Origin: a virus
Length of the DNA stretch: 36,474 bases
Direction: 5' to 3' (one strand)
Virus record (IMG/VR): IMGVR_UViG_3300046777_000457
Coordinates: 1 to 36,474 of that record
Shown: positions 7,229 to 14,123 of the stretch, one piece after another
How the letters are laid out: each line of letters starts with the position of its first letter
Numbering within the stretch: the stretch's first letter is position 1
The notes under the pieces: model-generated
Seen by the model: only the letters and a program-made list of their open reading frames with translations
What the model was told of the DNA's origin: nothing
The model's database searches: none
Made by a program: the position numbers and the translations under genes

Positions 7229-9019
7229 ATGGCACTTCTTGAAGACATCACTGGTGGCATCGGCAACTTCTTTGGTGGGTTGCTGGGTGGCGGTGGTCAG
7301 ACTGGTCAGACTGCTGAAGGTGTGCAGCCGCAGCAGCAGGCAACTGACTTGCTCTCCATGATGTCGCCTGAAGATCAGCGCCGCATGACATACAGCCTGC
7401 TCGGTCAGCTTGGATCGACTTTGCTTGCTGCTGGTCAGAAGCAGATGCCGGGACAGCGTGCACAGTATCTCGCGCAGTTGGGTGCTATCCCCGGCAACGT
7501 GCAGCGTGAAGCAATGGGTAACCTGCAAGCACGCATGATGCAGTCGCAGCTTGCTGAACGGTTGCAGAACCAGCAGTCGCTGGCGCAGATCAATAACTTG
7601 ATGAAAGACCCTGCTGCATTTAAGCAGGCTTACGGTTTTGACCTGCCACCGGGTATGTCTGCCGCACAGGTGCAGAACATCGTACAGCAGCGTGCAACAT
7701 CGCAGTTTGTGAACCCGCTGGCTCGTCAGATTCAAGAAGCACAATATGCCGACATCCTTGCTAATCGTGAGAAGGCTATTACGCAGCTTGAAACGCAGAA
7801 GCAGCAACTTGGTGCAATCGGTGGTGATACATCGCAGATTGATGCACAGATTAACACACTGCGCCGCATTTACGGTGGTGCACCTGCTCCGGCTGCTGCA
7901 CCAGTTGCACCTGCACCAACTCCGATGCTGGTGACGCCTGCTGCACCTGCTGCTGCTCCTGCCGTGACACCGGGTGGTGTCGTGCAGCCGTCTGCACCCG
8001 CTGCCGCTCCTACAGCAGAACAACCATCTGCTGCGCCTGTTACACCTCCGGCTGAAGCACCTGCTGAAGTTGCTCCTGCTGCACCACCATCACTGTTTAC
8101 ACCTCCAGCTGCACCTGCAACTCCTGCTGCAAAGCAAGGTGCTGCACTGTTTGGACAGTTCACCCAGATCCCGCAGGCTGAAGTGCGTCAGCGTTTGCAG
8201 GCTGCAATCGGTGCTGGAAAGTTCCAAGAAGAATATTCAAAGCTGCTGAAGGAAGAACGTGACCAGCTTGGTGAAGAAGGCAAGCGCCGCTTCGATCAAG
8301 AAGGAAAACTGCGTGACTCGTTCAACGCGGCTACGAAGGACTTTTCTACGATCCAGACAGCATACAAGACAATGGAAGGTCTTGCTCAGAATGCAGCAGG
8401 TACAAGTGATCTGACACTCGTCATGTCACTTTATAAAATCTATGATCCCGGTTCAGTCGTGTCCATGAATGAATCCGGTCAGATTATTGGTACTGATTCT
8501 GCTGTTGGCAAGTTCCAAGCATTTGCAAACAGCATGATGACTGGTCAGAAGCTGCGTCCAGAAATCCGTGATCAGGTTCTTGATGCTGCACGTTCTAGGT
8601 TCCGTGAGGTGTACAACGACTATGATCGCCGCGTCACACAAAACAACACACTTGCTGAAAAGTATGGTTTGCAGCCTGATCGTGTTGTTATTGATGTTCG
8701 CGAACCAGAACTTCAGCAGCAGATGGATGCACTGAATCAGCGTGATAAACTGTCAAAGTCGATCAGTGTTGATGCAATCAGCAATGCTTCACTTGATGAC
8801 CTGAACTTGCTGAATAAGCGCGTTTTGAATGCAAACCAGATGGCTGCTGTGAAGAAGCGACTTGAAGAACTCGGTCAGCCTCCTGCGCCACCTGCTTCAT
8901 CTGGAACAGGCACATCTATGATGGGTCCACCAATGCCGCCTCCTATGATTAAGCCTCTTGGTGGAAGCCTAAGCACACTTGGCAACAAACAACTTCTTCC
9001 ACTTGGCTTCGGTCAATAA
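7229..9019 (+). CDS. large Gln-rich putative ejection protein with Ala/Pro linker
   Basis: A 596-residue protein with AAGGAT before the ATG. The N-terminus has a Gly-rich hydrophobic segment (GGIGNFFGGLLGGGG, residues 8-22) that could contact membrane. Residues about 30-215 are helical and Gln-rich. Residues about 218-303 are an Ala/Pro/Thr/Val linker with many PAAP units. The C-terminal half (about 310-570) is charged and probably coiled coil. The order suits a virion protein that unfolds through the tail. Codons in the linker are dominated by GCT, GCA and CCT, giving apparent repeats and spurious long frames on the other strand. No enzyme motif is seen. Confidence 0.65.
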   Translation: MALLEDITGGIGNFFGGLLGGGGQTGQTAEGVQPQQQATDLLSMMSPEDQRRMTYSLLGQLGSTLLAAGQKQMPGQRAQYLAQLGAIPGNVQREAMGNLQARMMQSQLAERLQNQQSLAQINNLMKDPAAFKQAYGFDLPPGMSAAQVQNIVQQRATSQFVNPLARQIQEAQYADILANREKAITQLETQKQQLGAIGGDTSQIDAQINTLRRIYGGAPAPAAAPVAPAPTPMLVTPAAPAAAPAVTPGGVVQPSAPAAAPTAEQPSAAPVTPPAEAPAEVAPAAPPSLFTPPAAPATPAAKQGAALFGQFTQIPQAEVRQRLQAAIGAGKFQEEYSKLLKEERDQLGEEGKRRFDQEGKLRDSFNAATKDFSTIQTAYKTMEGLAQNAAGTSDLTLVMSLYKIYDPGSVVSMNESGQIIGTDSAVGKFQAFANSMMTGQKLRPEIRDQVLDAARSRFREVYNDYDRRVTQNNTLAEKYGLQPDRVVIDVREPELQQQMDALNQRDKLSKSISVDAISNASLDDLNLLNKRVLNANQMAAVKKRLEELGQPPAPPASSGTGTSMMGPPMPPPMIKPLGGSLSTLGNKQLLPLGFGQ

Positions 9020-9027
9020 GGTGAAAC

Positions 9028-10977
9028 ATGGCAGATGATCCTTTTGAAAAACTCCGCAGCCTGAATCTTCCTGCTGGTGCTGCACAGGCGCGTGATCAGC
9101 AGGCAATCATGGCTGGTCTTCGTCAGCAGTATGGTCTGCCATCACAATCGCAGTTTGTGCGTGACGTGCTGCTGCGTCAGGGTCTTGGTCAGGGTGTGCT
9201 GCTTGGTGCAGGTGACGAGGCAGAAGCCTTTGCACGTTCCAAGCTGTACGGCACAAACTATGATGAAGAGTTGGCGCGTGTTCGCGGTGAACTCTCGATT
9301 GCCAAGGCTGAACGTCCTACATCCATGACTGCTGCTGAAGTGGTTGGCTCGTTTGCTCCGGCTGTCGGCATCACGGCACTGACGGGTGGCGCTGCTGCTC
9401 CTGCAATGGCTGCAACATTGCCTGCACGTATAGGTCTGATGGCTGGTCAGGGTGCACTCGGTGGTGTCATCCAAGGCGGTGTTGAAGGTTATCTGAAGGG
9501 TGAAGGATCAGCCGCGCAACGTCTCGATAAGGCTGCTGAAGGTGCATTAATGGGTGGCGGTATTGGCGCTGCTGTCGGTGGTGCATTGCCTGTAGCTGGC
9601 GCTGCATTCCGTGCTGTCAGCCGTACACCTGAGCAACTTGCTGCGGCACGTTTGCAGGGTGTGATGAAGGAAGCAGGCACAACACCTGATGATCTGTTGC
9701 GCACATACCAGCAGCAGCAGGCGCGTGGCGTGAAGCCTGAAGTGCTGGCTGAAGTTGTTCCTCCGACCAGCCCGATCGTCCGTGAAACAGAGCGACTGGC
9801 TACTGCACCCGGCAGCCGTGGAATGGCTGAAGCACTGGAGCAGCGTGCACTGTCACAAGGTCAGCGTGTTGAAGAAGGGTTCCAGCAGGCAATCGGTCAG
9901 CAGAAGAACCTGTTTGCCGCGTTGGATGATCTCAAGGCTGTCCGTGAACAGCAGGCGCGTCCTCTGTACCGTGCTGCCGATCCAATCAGTGCACGCACTG
10001 ACACAATGGATGATCTGCTGAAACGTGTTCCGAAGTCTGTCTTTGGTGAAATCGAGCAGGCTGCTGGCATTGGTCAAACGGCGCCCAAAGCTATCGTTGA
10101 AATCGGTGACAACGGTGCGCAGGTGGTGCGGAACTATACCTATGCAGAAGTTGATGCCATCCAGCGTGCTTTGGATGACGCCGCGTCTGCCGCGTATCGT
10201 GGTGGCAAGGGTAATCTGGGCAACAAGCTGGCTGGGTTGCGCGATGACATCGTCAATGCGGCTGAAGCAGGTTCACAAGAATACCGTGCTGCTCGTCAGA
10301 TTTGGGCAGGCAGCCAGTCTGCTGAACGTGCAATGGATCAGGGCCGCAACTTCCTGAAGCAGCGTGCTGAACTGACAACCCGTGCAATCGACAAGATGTC
10401 TCAGGCTGACAAGGAAGCATATCTGGTTGGTGTCTTTGATGCCGTCAATGATGTGATCCTTGGCAAGCTGCCGGGTCGTGATGTCACACAGGCATTTAAA
10501 AGCGGCAAGGCGCAGAACCAGATCGAAGCAGCTATCAAGGCTGTGACCAATGATCCTGTGCAGGCAAAGGCTATCACCGACAGCCTGATGGACAACATCG
10601 CCCGTGAATCACGGATGATGCTGACTCGCGCTGGAACCAAGGGCAGCCGTACACAGCCGTTGCAGGCTGAAACAGCAGGCTTCTTGGAGCAGATCAGCCC
10701 GATGGCAGGCATTGCTGGGGAACTGGCATCAGGTGGCCCCACGATGGGCCTGATGGCGCGTGCTGCTAGGGGCATCGGTGAACGCATCTCTACCGGGATG
10801 ACGCAGGCACGGCAGGCACAGACAAACGAGTTGCTGGGCAAACTGCTGCTATCCACGAAGCAGAGCGACATCGAAGAAGCATTGAAGCGGTTGCAGCAGG
10901 TTCAGACGCAGCCGCAGATGCCGGGTGTCATCCAGAAGGGTCTGCTCGGTGGTGCATTGGGTGGCATTGGTCAGTAA
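9028..10977 (+). CDS. large putative ejection protein with glycine-zipper membrane region
   Basis: A 649-residue protein with AAGGTGA before the ATG. The N-terminal 90 residues contain GAGDEAEAFARSK and YDEELARVRGEL, a segment I associate with prophage and phage virion proteins. Residues about 105-200 are Gly/Ala-rich with small-residue spacing (LTGGAAAPAM, GGVIQGGVEGYL, GGGIGAAVGGALPVAG), as in glycine zippers that insert in membranes. The rest is helical, Gln-rich and charged. It is the last gene before the terminator at 11008 and so ends the ejection operon. It may form part of a trans-envelope channel. The function is inferred from context and composition. Confidence 0.65.
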   Translation: MADDPFEKLRSLNLPAGAAQARDQQAIMAGLRQQYGLPSQSQFVRDVLLRQGLGQGVLLGAGDEAEAFARSKLYGTNYDEELARVRGELSIAKAERPTSMTAAEVVGSFAPAVGITALTGGAAAPAMAATLPARIGLMAGQGALGGVIQGGVEGYLKGEGSAAQRLDKAAEGALMGGGIGAAVGGALPVAGAAFRAVSRTPEQLAAARLQGVMKEAGTTPDDLLRTYQQQQARGVKPEVLAEVVPPTSPIVRETERLATAPGSRGMAEALEQRALSQGQRVEEGFQQAIGQQKNLFAALDDLKAVREQQARPLYRAADPISARTDTMDDLLKRVPKSVFGEIEQAAGIGQTAPKAIVEIGDNGAQVVRNYTYAEVDAIQRALDDAASAAYRGGKGNLGNKLAGLRDDIVNAAEAGSQEYRAARQIWAGSQSAERAMDQGRNFLKQRAELTTRAIDKMSQADKEAYLVGVFDAVNDVILGKLPGRDVTQAFKSGKAQNQIEAAIKAVTNDPVQAKAITDSLMDNIARESRMMLTRAGTKGSRTQPLQAETAGFLEQISPMAGIAGELASGGPTMGLMARAARGIGERISTGMTQARQAQTNELLGKLLLSTKQSDIEEALKRLQQVQTQPQMPGVIQKGLLGGALGGIGQ

Positions 10978-11007
10978 CAGCCGTTAACACATTGTTAACC
11001 ATATTCA

Positions 11008-11044
11008 GCAGCCCTGTGGATAAATCTTCACGGGGTTGCTTTTT
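11008..11044 (+). terminator. Rho-independent terminator after the ejection operon
   Basis: An 11-bp stem (GCAGCCCTGTG paired with CACGGGGTTGC, two G-U pairs) with a 10-base loop is followed by five T. It lies 30 bases after the stop of the last ejection-type gene and before the small-gene region, so it separates two transcription units. Confidence 0.8.
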
Positions 11045-11128
11045 CCCGCTTGCAACAAATTATTTTGTCGTTTAATGTTTTTGGCATGGACGGAGTGATT
11101 CGCACCCGTCCGGCAACGGAGAAAGACC

Positions 11129-11320
11129 ATGACTACTCAGCCTTCCATCGAAACAAAGAGCGTCACTTTTCGCAACTATGACGGAAAGGCTCATCGTGGC
11201 GTTGTCATCAGCGGCACTCTCTTCGCCTGCTGCTCCTGCCCCGGTTCACGCAACGGTCGCCTGACCAATGGTGCCAAGATCATCTGTGAAGGCCACGACA
11301 AAGCCAACTGCGGAAAATAA
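11129..11320 (+). CDS. small cysteine-containing protein, function unknown
   Basis: A 63-residue protein, the first gene after the terminator at 11008, with GGAG about 10 bases before the ATG. Four cysteines (CCSC around 34-37, then C near 53 and C near 61 with a nearby His in CEGHDKANC) could bind a metal such as zinc. No known family is recognised. As the first gene of the small-gene cluster it may be an early host-interaction protein. A possible promoter (TTGCAA at 11050) precedes it, but the -10 is poor. Confidence 0.65.
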   Translation: MTTQPSIETKSVTFRNYDGKAHRGVVISGTLFACCSCPGSRNGRLTNGAKIICEGHDKANCGK

Positions 11321-11327
11321 CATAACC

Positions 11328-11345
11328 GGGGAGCTTCGGCTCCCC
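11328..11345 (+). promoter_or_regulatory. UUCG-tetraloop hairpin between small genes
   Basis: A perfect 7-bp stem GGGGAGC / GCTCCCC closes a TTCG loop, giving the very stable C(UUCG)G form. There is no T run after it, so it is not a standard terminator. It may stabilise the 3' end of the upstream message or limit read-through. The sequence ACCGGGGAG occurs in it and again at 11352-11360, where it serves as ribosome site for the next small gene. Confidence 0.6.
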
Positions 11346-11366
11346 ACCACTACCGGGGAGACACAC

Positions 11367-11471
11367 ATGACCAATGCAGAACTAATCACAAACATCCTCG
11401 TATTTACCTCTGGTTCACTTATGTTCGGCATCATCCTTGCCATCAGCATTATTGCGGTGGTGATGCAATGA
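11367..11471 (+). CDS. 34-residue single-span membrane peptide
   Basis: A short frame starting at ATG 11367 with GGGGAG upstream (11355-11360). It begins MTNAELITNI and continues as one hydrophobic stretch (LVFTSGSLMFGIILAISIIAVVM), so it is almost entirely one membrane helix. The stop overlaps the start of the next gene by 4 bases (ATGA), and the ribosome site is good, so I think it is real. Small membrane peptides in early phage regions often target host membrane proteins; nothing here shows a specific target. Confidence 0.6.
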   Translation: MTNAELITNILVFTSGSLMFGIILAISIIAVVMQ

Positions 11472-11677
11472 ACCAGCTAGTCAACCCAATAAATATGCAG
11501 CGCAACGACGACCAGACATATACCCTGTTCTACTTCGACAAGGTGGCTGGTCACGTTGCACCAATCACAGGCAAGAAGACTGCGCATAAGTGGCGTGCAG
11601 TCTCTGTGCATGGACAACTTCAGTATTGCTACACATTGAGTGAGGCACGGAAATGGCTGATCGGGATGTATCACTAG
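11468..11677 (+). CDS. small protein, function unknown
   Basis: A 69-residue protein overlapping the upstream membrane peptide by 4 bases and the DnaA-like gene by 25 bases. The sequence is mixed with many aromatic residues (YTLFYFDKVAGH, then HKWRAVSVHGQLQYCYTLSEARKWL shortened here to its ends HKWRAVS and SEARKWL). The C-terminal SEARKWLIGMYH looks like a short helix of the kind seen in small phage proteins that handle nucleic acid or bind partners. There is no signal peptide and no metal motif. I do not recognise it. Confidence 0.6.
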   Translation: MNQLVNPINMQRNDDQTYTLFYFDKVAGHVAPITGKKTAHKWRAVSVHGQLQYCYTLSEARKWLIGMYH

Positions 11678-12207
11678 ACTTCATGGACAACTATGCACGC
11701 ATCAGGCAGCAGCTATGGAAAGCACCGCCAAAGCCTGTAGCAGTTGTCATACCAAAGCTGCCTGATCCAGAACCTGAACCACCTGCGCCGCAAGTTAATG
11801 TGCCGAAGAAGTTCGATGTGTTTGGTGTTCCAGATCATCCGCTGCTGCGTGGGATCAAACGAGCAAGAGTTGCAAACATCGTCGCACCAATACTGTTTCG
11901 CGACAATGTGCCGTGGAAGATGATCCTGAGTCCAATTCGTGAGAAGTCGTGGCACTGGATCAGGTATGAGTGTTATTACGCACTCTTTGTGAATGGCTAT
12001 GGGTACTCTGAAATCGCGAGGCTCTGTGACCGTGACCATACGTCAGTGATGTATGGAGTTAAAAAGTGGAGAAAGGAAAAGGGTGATGACTATCAACGTT
12101 ACATTATCAGAACGAGAGAAGACGCACGGGTTCTACCGCAACCAAGCAGCGTGTACGCAGCAGCTGAAGAACGTGATGCACGAAATGCCGGGGTGGAAAC
12201 AGCTTGA
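11653..12207 (+). CDS. DnaA domain IV-like DNA-binding protein
   Basis: A 184-residue protein. Residues about 100-140 resemble the DNA-binding domain IV of the replication initiator DnaA: a helix with GYSEIARLCD followed by RDHTSVMYGVKK (R127, D128, H129, T130), matching the DnaA signature RDHTTV that contacts the DnaA box. The N-terminal 65 residues have a Pro/Val/Glu-rich linker (PDPEPEPPAPQV). There is no AAA+ ATPase domain, so it cannot act as a full DnaA. It could bind the phage origin, compete for host DnaA boxes or regulate transcription. GAGG lies 7 bases before the ATG. The last 40 residues overlap the next gene in another frame over 122 bases. Confidence 0.75.
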   Translation: MADRDVSLDFMDNYARIRQQLWKAPPKPVAVVIPKLPDPEPEPPAPQVNVPKKFDVFGVPDHPLLRGIKRARVANIVAPILFRDNVPWKMILSPIREKSWHWIRYECYYALFVNGYGYSEIARLCDRDHTSVMYGVKKWRKEKGDDYQRYIIRTREDARVLPQPSSVYAAAEERDARNAGVETA

Positions 12208-12412
12208 GTATTTCCAAGCACAATCACTTGATGCCATCGCTGATAAAATTGGTCGCATTCTCGCAGGTAATCCAGACTTCAAAGATCACTGGGTTGACAT
12301 TCAAGGATATGCCGCACTGGTACACCGTGAGCTTGAGATGCTTGAGTTAGAAGCAGCAGTTGGAAACACAGCAACTGGGGGACTGAACTATGACGAACAA
12401 CAAGCTGGCTGA
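12086..12412 (+). CDS. conserved-type phage protein resembling DUF6378
   Basis: A 108-residue protein. I choose ATG 12086 because AAAGG and AAAAGGG lie just upstream; a more distant ATG at 12053 lacks a better site. The pattern HGFYRNQA, then W..L.....SLDAIADKIGRIL, AGNPDFKDHW and DIQGYAALVHREL resembles a widespread phage family of unknown function (DUF6378-like: a helical protein with a D/N-rich centre and a conserved HW.DI.GYA). The first 122 bases overlap the DnaA-like gene in a different frame. The helical fold and acidic residues recall MazG-like nucleotide hydrolases, but that is only a suggestion. Confidence 0.7.
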   Translation: MTINVTLSEREKTHGFYRNQAACTQQLKNVMHEMPGWKQLEYFQAQSLDAIADKIGRILAGNPDFKDHWVDIQGYAALVHRELEMLELEAAVGNTATGGLNYDEQQAG

Positions 12413-12656
12413 AATTGTCAACCGTATCGAGCGGCTAGAAGATGAACGGGCTGTCCTTGCTGCTGATGTGAAGGACATCTACACTGAGGCCAAGAGCAGC
12501 GGTTATGATCCAAAGATCATCAAAAAGCTGATTGCTCTTCGCAAAAAGGACGCTGCGACTATCGCTGAAGAAGAGGCCCTGCTGGACACCTACAAGTCTG
12601 CGCTGGGTATGCTCGAAGGAACTCCGCTTGGAGACTATGCGAAAAAGCAGGAATAA
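12390..12656 (+). CDS. GapR-like (DUF2312) DNA-binding protein
   Basis: An 88-residue protein. The N-terminal coiled coil IVNRIERLEDERAVLAADV, then DIYTEAKSSGYDPKIIKKL and RKKDAATIAEEEALLDTY, are the hallmarks of the GapR / DUF2312 family. GapR is an alphaproteobacterial nucleoid-associated protein that clamps overtwisted DNA ahead of replication and transcription and stimulates type II topoisomerases. A phage copy could support replication fork movement or alter the host nucleoid. It overlaps the upstream gene by 23 bases. Length matches the family. This gene is the best single hint that the host is an alphaproteobacterium. Confidence 0.85.
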   Translation: MTNNKLAEIVNRIERLEDERAVLAADVKDIYTEAKSSGYDPKIIKKLIALRKKDAATIAEEEALLDTYKSALGMLEGTPLGDYAKKQE

Positions 12657-12667
12657 CAGGAGAAATT

Positions 12668-13231
12668 ATGAGACAGGCAATCTACGCATCAATCCTTGTT
12701 GCCGCTGCAACACCAGCCTTCGCATATCAGGATGAAAGCAACGCTGCATACTGGACGAAGGAATGGGAACGGTGGAACGGATCAGTCAAAGTGGCTGCGA
12801 ATTACCACCTCAGTGGTGAGAAAGACCGGGTGCGCAAGATTGTTGAAAGGCAGGCTCGGCAGCAACTTGGAGAGAAGTGGGTGAACGTAGCGGTGAAGAT
12901 CGCTCATGCTGAAAGTCGCTTCACTACAACTGCTGTTGGGCCTGTCGTTAAAATGCCTAGTGGCTCTGAAAGTGCGCGTGGAGTTATGCAAGTGATGCCG
13001 TCATCTGCACGAGCATTAGGCTTTGCTGACATTGCTCGCCTTACTCGCGATGACGAGTATTCAGTAGCAGCTGGCATTGCACACATGAAGGCTTGCATTG
13101 CTAGTGGCGTAACTACTGATGCAGAGATGAGCGCGTGTCATGTGTCAGGTGTGATGGGGTGGAAGGTTAAACTGCATCGTCGTGCTGAGCAGTATAAACG
13201 TCAGTACGTAGCTATGGTTATGAGGAGATGA
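12668..13231 (+). CDS. secreted SLT-type lytic transglycosylase
   Basis: A 187-residue protein with an apparent signal peptide (MRQAIYASILVAAATPAFA, cleavage after about residue 19). A soluble-lytic-transglycosylase domain follows: the probable catalytic E82 in AHAESRF, then RGVMQVMPSSARALGF and IAHMKACI. AGGAGA lies upstream of the ATG. Unlike the endolysin and the virion enzyme, this one is predicted to be exported by the host Sec path to the periplasm from the early/middle region. It might remodel the wall, assist lysis or exclude other phages. The family call is strong, the timing is inferred. Confidence 0.85.
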   Translation: MRQAIYASILVAAATPAFAYQDESNAAYWTKEWERWNGSVKVAANYHLSGEKDRVRKIVERQARQQLGEKWVNVAVKIAHAESRFTTTAVGPVVKMPSGSESARGVMQVMPSSARALGFADIARLTRDDEYSVAAGIAHMKACIASGVTTDAEMSACHVSGVMGWKVKLHRRAEQYKRQYVAMVMRR

Positions 13232-13233
13232 CC

Positions 13234-13572
13234 ATGATCAGCAAAGACAAACAATACCGAACCCGCGATGGCTGTGAGGTTCGCATCTATGCGACTGATG
13301 GAAAAGACAGCAATGCTGTTCATGGCGCTGTGTTCCGCAATGGAATGTGGCTCATAACCACTTGGCGCGCAGACGGATGCTATGCTGGCGTCAAATCTGA
13401 CAGCGATCTCATTGAAGTGAAGCCCCGCATCCGCCGCACCGTCTGGCTGAATGTGTATGACGATAGGGTCCACCAATATGACACACGCAAAGAAGCTGAT
13501 AACGGCACGTTTAAGCAGCGCCTTGCTTGCGTGAAAATTGAAATTGACTGCGAAGAGGGAGAAGGGCTGTGA
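13234..13572 (+). CDS. small conserved-type phage protein, function unknown
   Basis: A 112-residue protein. ATG 13234 is preferred over ATG 13228 because GAGGAG at 13222-13227 is 6 bases before the former and directly abuts the latter. The N-terminal half has a compact beta pattern, YRTRDGCEVRIYATDG, AVHGAV and WRADG, which I know from short hypothetical proteins in phages of alphaproteobacteria. The second half has RRTVWLNVYDD and ends in an acidic stretch (CEEGEGL). No catalytic residues are evident. It is part of the chain of overlapping small genes from 11129 to 15237. Confidence 0.65.
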   Translation: MISKDKQYRTRDGCEVRIYATDGKDSNAVHGAVFRNGMWLITTWRADGCYAGVKSDSDLIEVKPRIRRTVWLNVYDDRVHQYDTRKEADNGTFKQRLACVKIEIDCEEGEGL

Positions 13573-13847
13573 CTGATGATCTTGTGAAGCGGCTGCGTGT
13601 CGGTGTTGTCTTTAACGTAGAGCTTGAAAGGCAAATAATGAACGAAGCCGCCGACCGCATTGAGACGCTGGAAGCGGCGCTGGAGAAAATAGCAAAGCAT
13701 GATGTGCAAGCTATGGCTATAGATGCTTTGAGGCCCGGAACACGGACAAATATGGAGAACGCATTGCGTGAGATAGCAGACGCAGTAGGTGATCCTTCTG
13801 CCTATTGGATTGCCCGCGCTGCACTAGGGGAGAAGGATGATGAGTGA
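13569..13847 (+). CDS. small helical protein, function unknown
   Basis: A 92-residue protein starting with GTG 13569, overlapping the upstream stop by 4 bases, with GAGGGAGAAGGG before it. It is helical, with NEAADRIETLEAALEKIAKHD as a likely coiled coil. Similar short proteins with an 'ADRIE.LEA.L' helix are very common in phage early regions. The C-terminal RAALGEKDDE is encoded by a stretch that is repeated almost exactly at the end of the next small gene. No function can be assigned. Confidence 0.65.
   Translation: MTDDLVKRLRVGVVFNVELERQIMNEAADRIETLEAALEKIAKHDVQAMAIDALRPGTRTNMENALREIADAVGDPSAYWIARAALGEKDDE
13815..13835 (+). repeat. gene-end / ribosome-site cassette, copy 1
   Basis: A 21-base direct repeat matching 13942-13962 at 20 of 21 positions. 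It encodes the RAALGEK end of one small protein and carries the GGGGAG ribosome site for the next gene. The other copy has one changed base (GAGG in place of GGGG). Confidence 0.75.
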
Positions 13848-13971
13848 TTTTCTCGCCTTCACTATTTGGCTCATACTTATCGCCGCATTATGGAGTCCGG
13901 CGGCAGTGGGTGGATGGTTAGCAGATGTTGTGAGAGTTTACCGCGCTGCACTAGAGGAGAAGAAAGAGTGA
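13840..13971 (+). CDS. 43-residue membrane protein
   Basis: A short frame starting at ATG 13840 (ATG 13837 is also possible) with GGGGAGAAGG just upstream. It begins MSDFLAFTIWLILIAALW, one clear membrane helix, followed by GGWLADVVRVY and the charged end RAALEEKKE. It overlaps the upstream gene by 8 bases and the downstream gene by 4 bases. The ribosome site, the chain of overlaps and the hydrophobic pattern make it credible despite its size. Its end is nearly identical to the end of the preceding protein. Confidence 0.55.
   Translation: MSDFLAFTIWLILIAALWSPAAVGGWLADVVRVYRAALEEKKE
13942..13962 (+). repeat. gene-end / ribosome-site cassette, copy 2
   Basis: The second copy of the 21-base direct repeat at 13815-13835. 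It encodes RAALEEK and provides GAGGAG as ribosome site for the next gene, which starts at GTG 13968. Confidence 0.75.
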
Positions 13972-14114
13972 GCGGCTGGCTCATCATCATAACAGGTCTG
14001 ATCTATGCCTATGTAGCAGCAGAACAGGCTTGGCATGGGAATAACGGTCTATCAATCGCATACGCTGGCTATGCTTTTGCTAATATTGGGCTGTGGCTGC
14101 TGGCGAGTAAGTAG
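13968..14114 (+). CDS. 48-residue two-span membrane protein
   Basis: A short frame beginning at GTG 13968, overlapping the previous stop by 4 bases, with GAGGAGAAG 7-15 bases upstream. The sequence has two hydrophobic segments, GWLIIITGLIYAYVAA (residues 3-18) and SIAYAGYAFANIGLWLLA (29-46), joined by a polar turn with WHGNN. It looks like a small membrane hairpin. An alternative upstream ATG at 13866 would add a segment that overlaps the preceding membrane gene out of frame and lacks a ribosome site. The function is unknown. Confidence 0.6.
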   Translation: MSGWLIIITGLIYAYVAAEQAWHGNNGLSIAYAGYAFANIGLWLLASK

Positions 14115-14123
14115 GGGGAGAAG

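Noticed and set aside
7178-8023. 281-codon open frame on the - strand opposite an ejection-type gene
   Set aside because: It arises from the Ala/Pro/Gln codon bias of the + strand gene; the translation is Cys/Arg/Leu low complexity.
7883-8140. Apparent short repeats in the Ala/Pro-rich segment
   Set aside because: These come from repeated GCT, GCA and CCT codons in a protein linker, not from a DNA repeat system or CRISPR.
10983-10999. Two GTTAAC sites 11 bases apart before the terminator
   Set aside because: Each is a common 6-base palindrome; the pair is imperfect as a dyad and lies between a stop and a terminator, where no operator is expected.
11050-11078. Possible promoter (TTGCAA with TTTAAT or TAATGT)
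   Set aside because: Spacing to TTTAAT is 15 bases and the alternative -10 is poor. Some promoter must exist near here, but I cannot place it from sequence.
13866-13967. Longer N-terminal version of the two-span membrane protein
   Set aside because: The extension overlaps the preceding membrane gene out of frame, lacks a ribosome site and is unlike a membrane protein; GTG 13968 with GAGGAG upstream is preferred.
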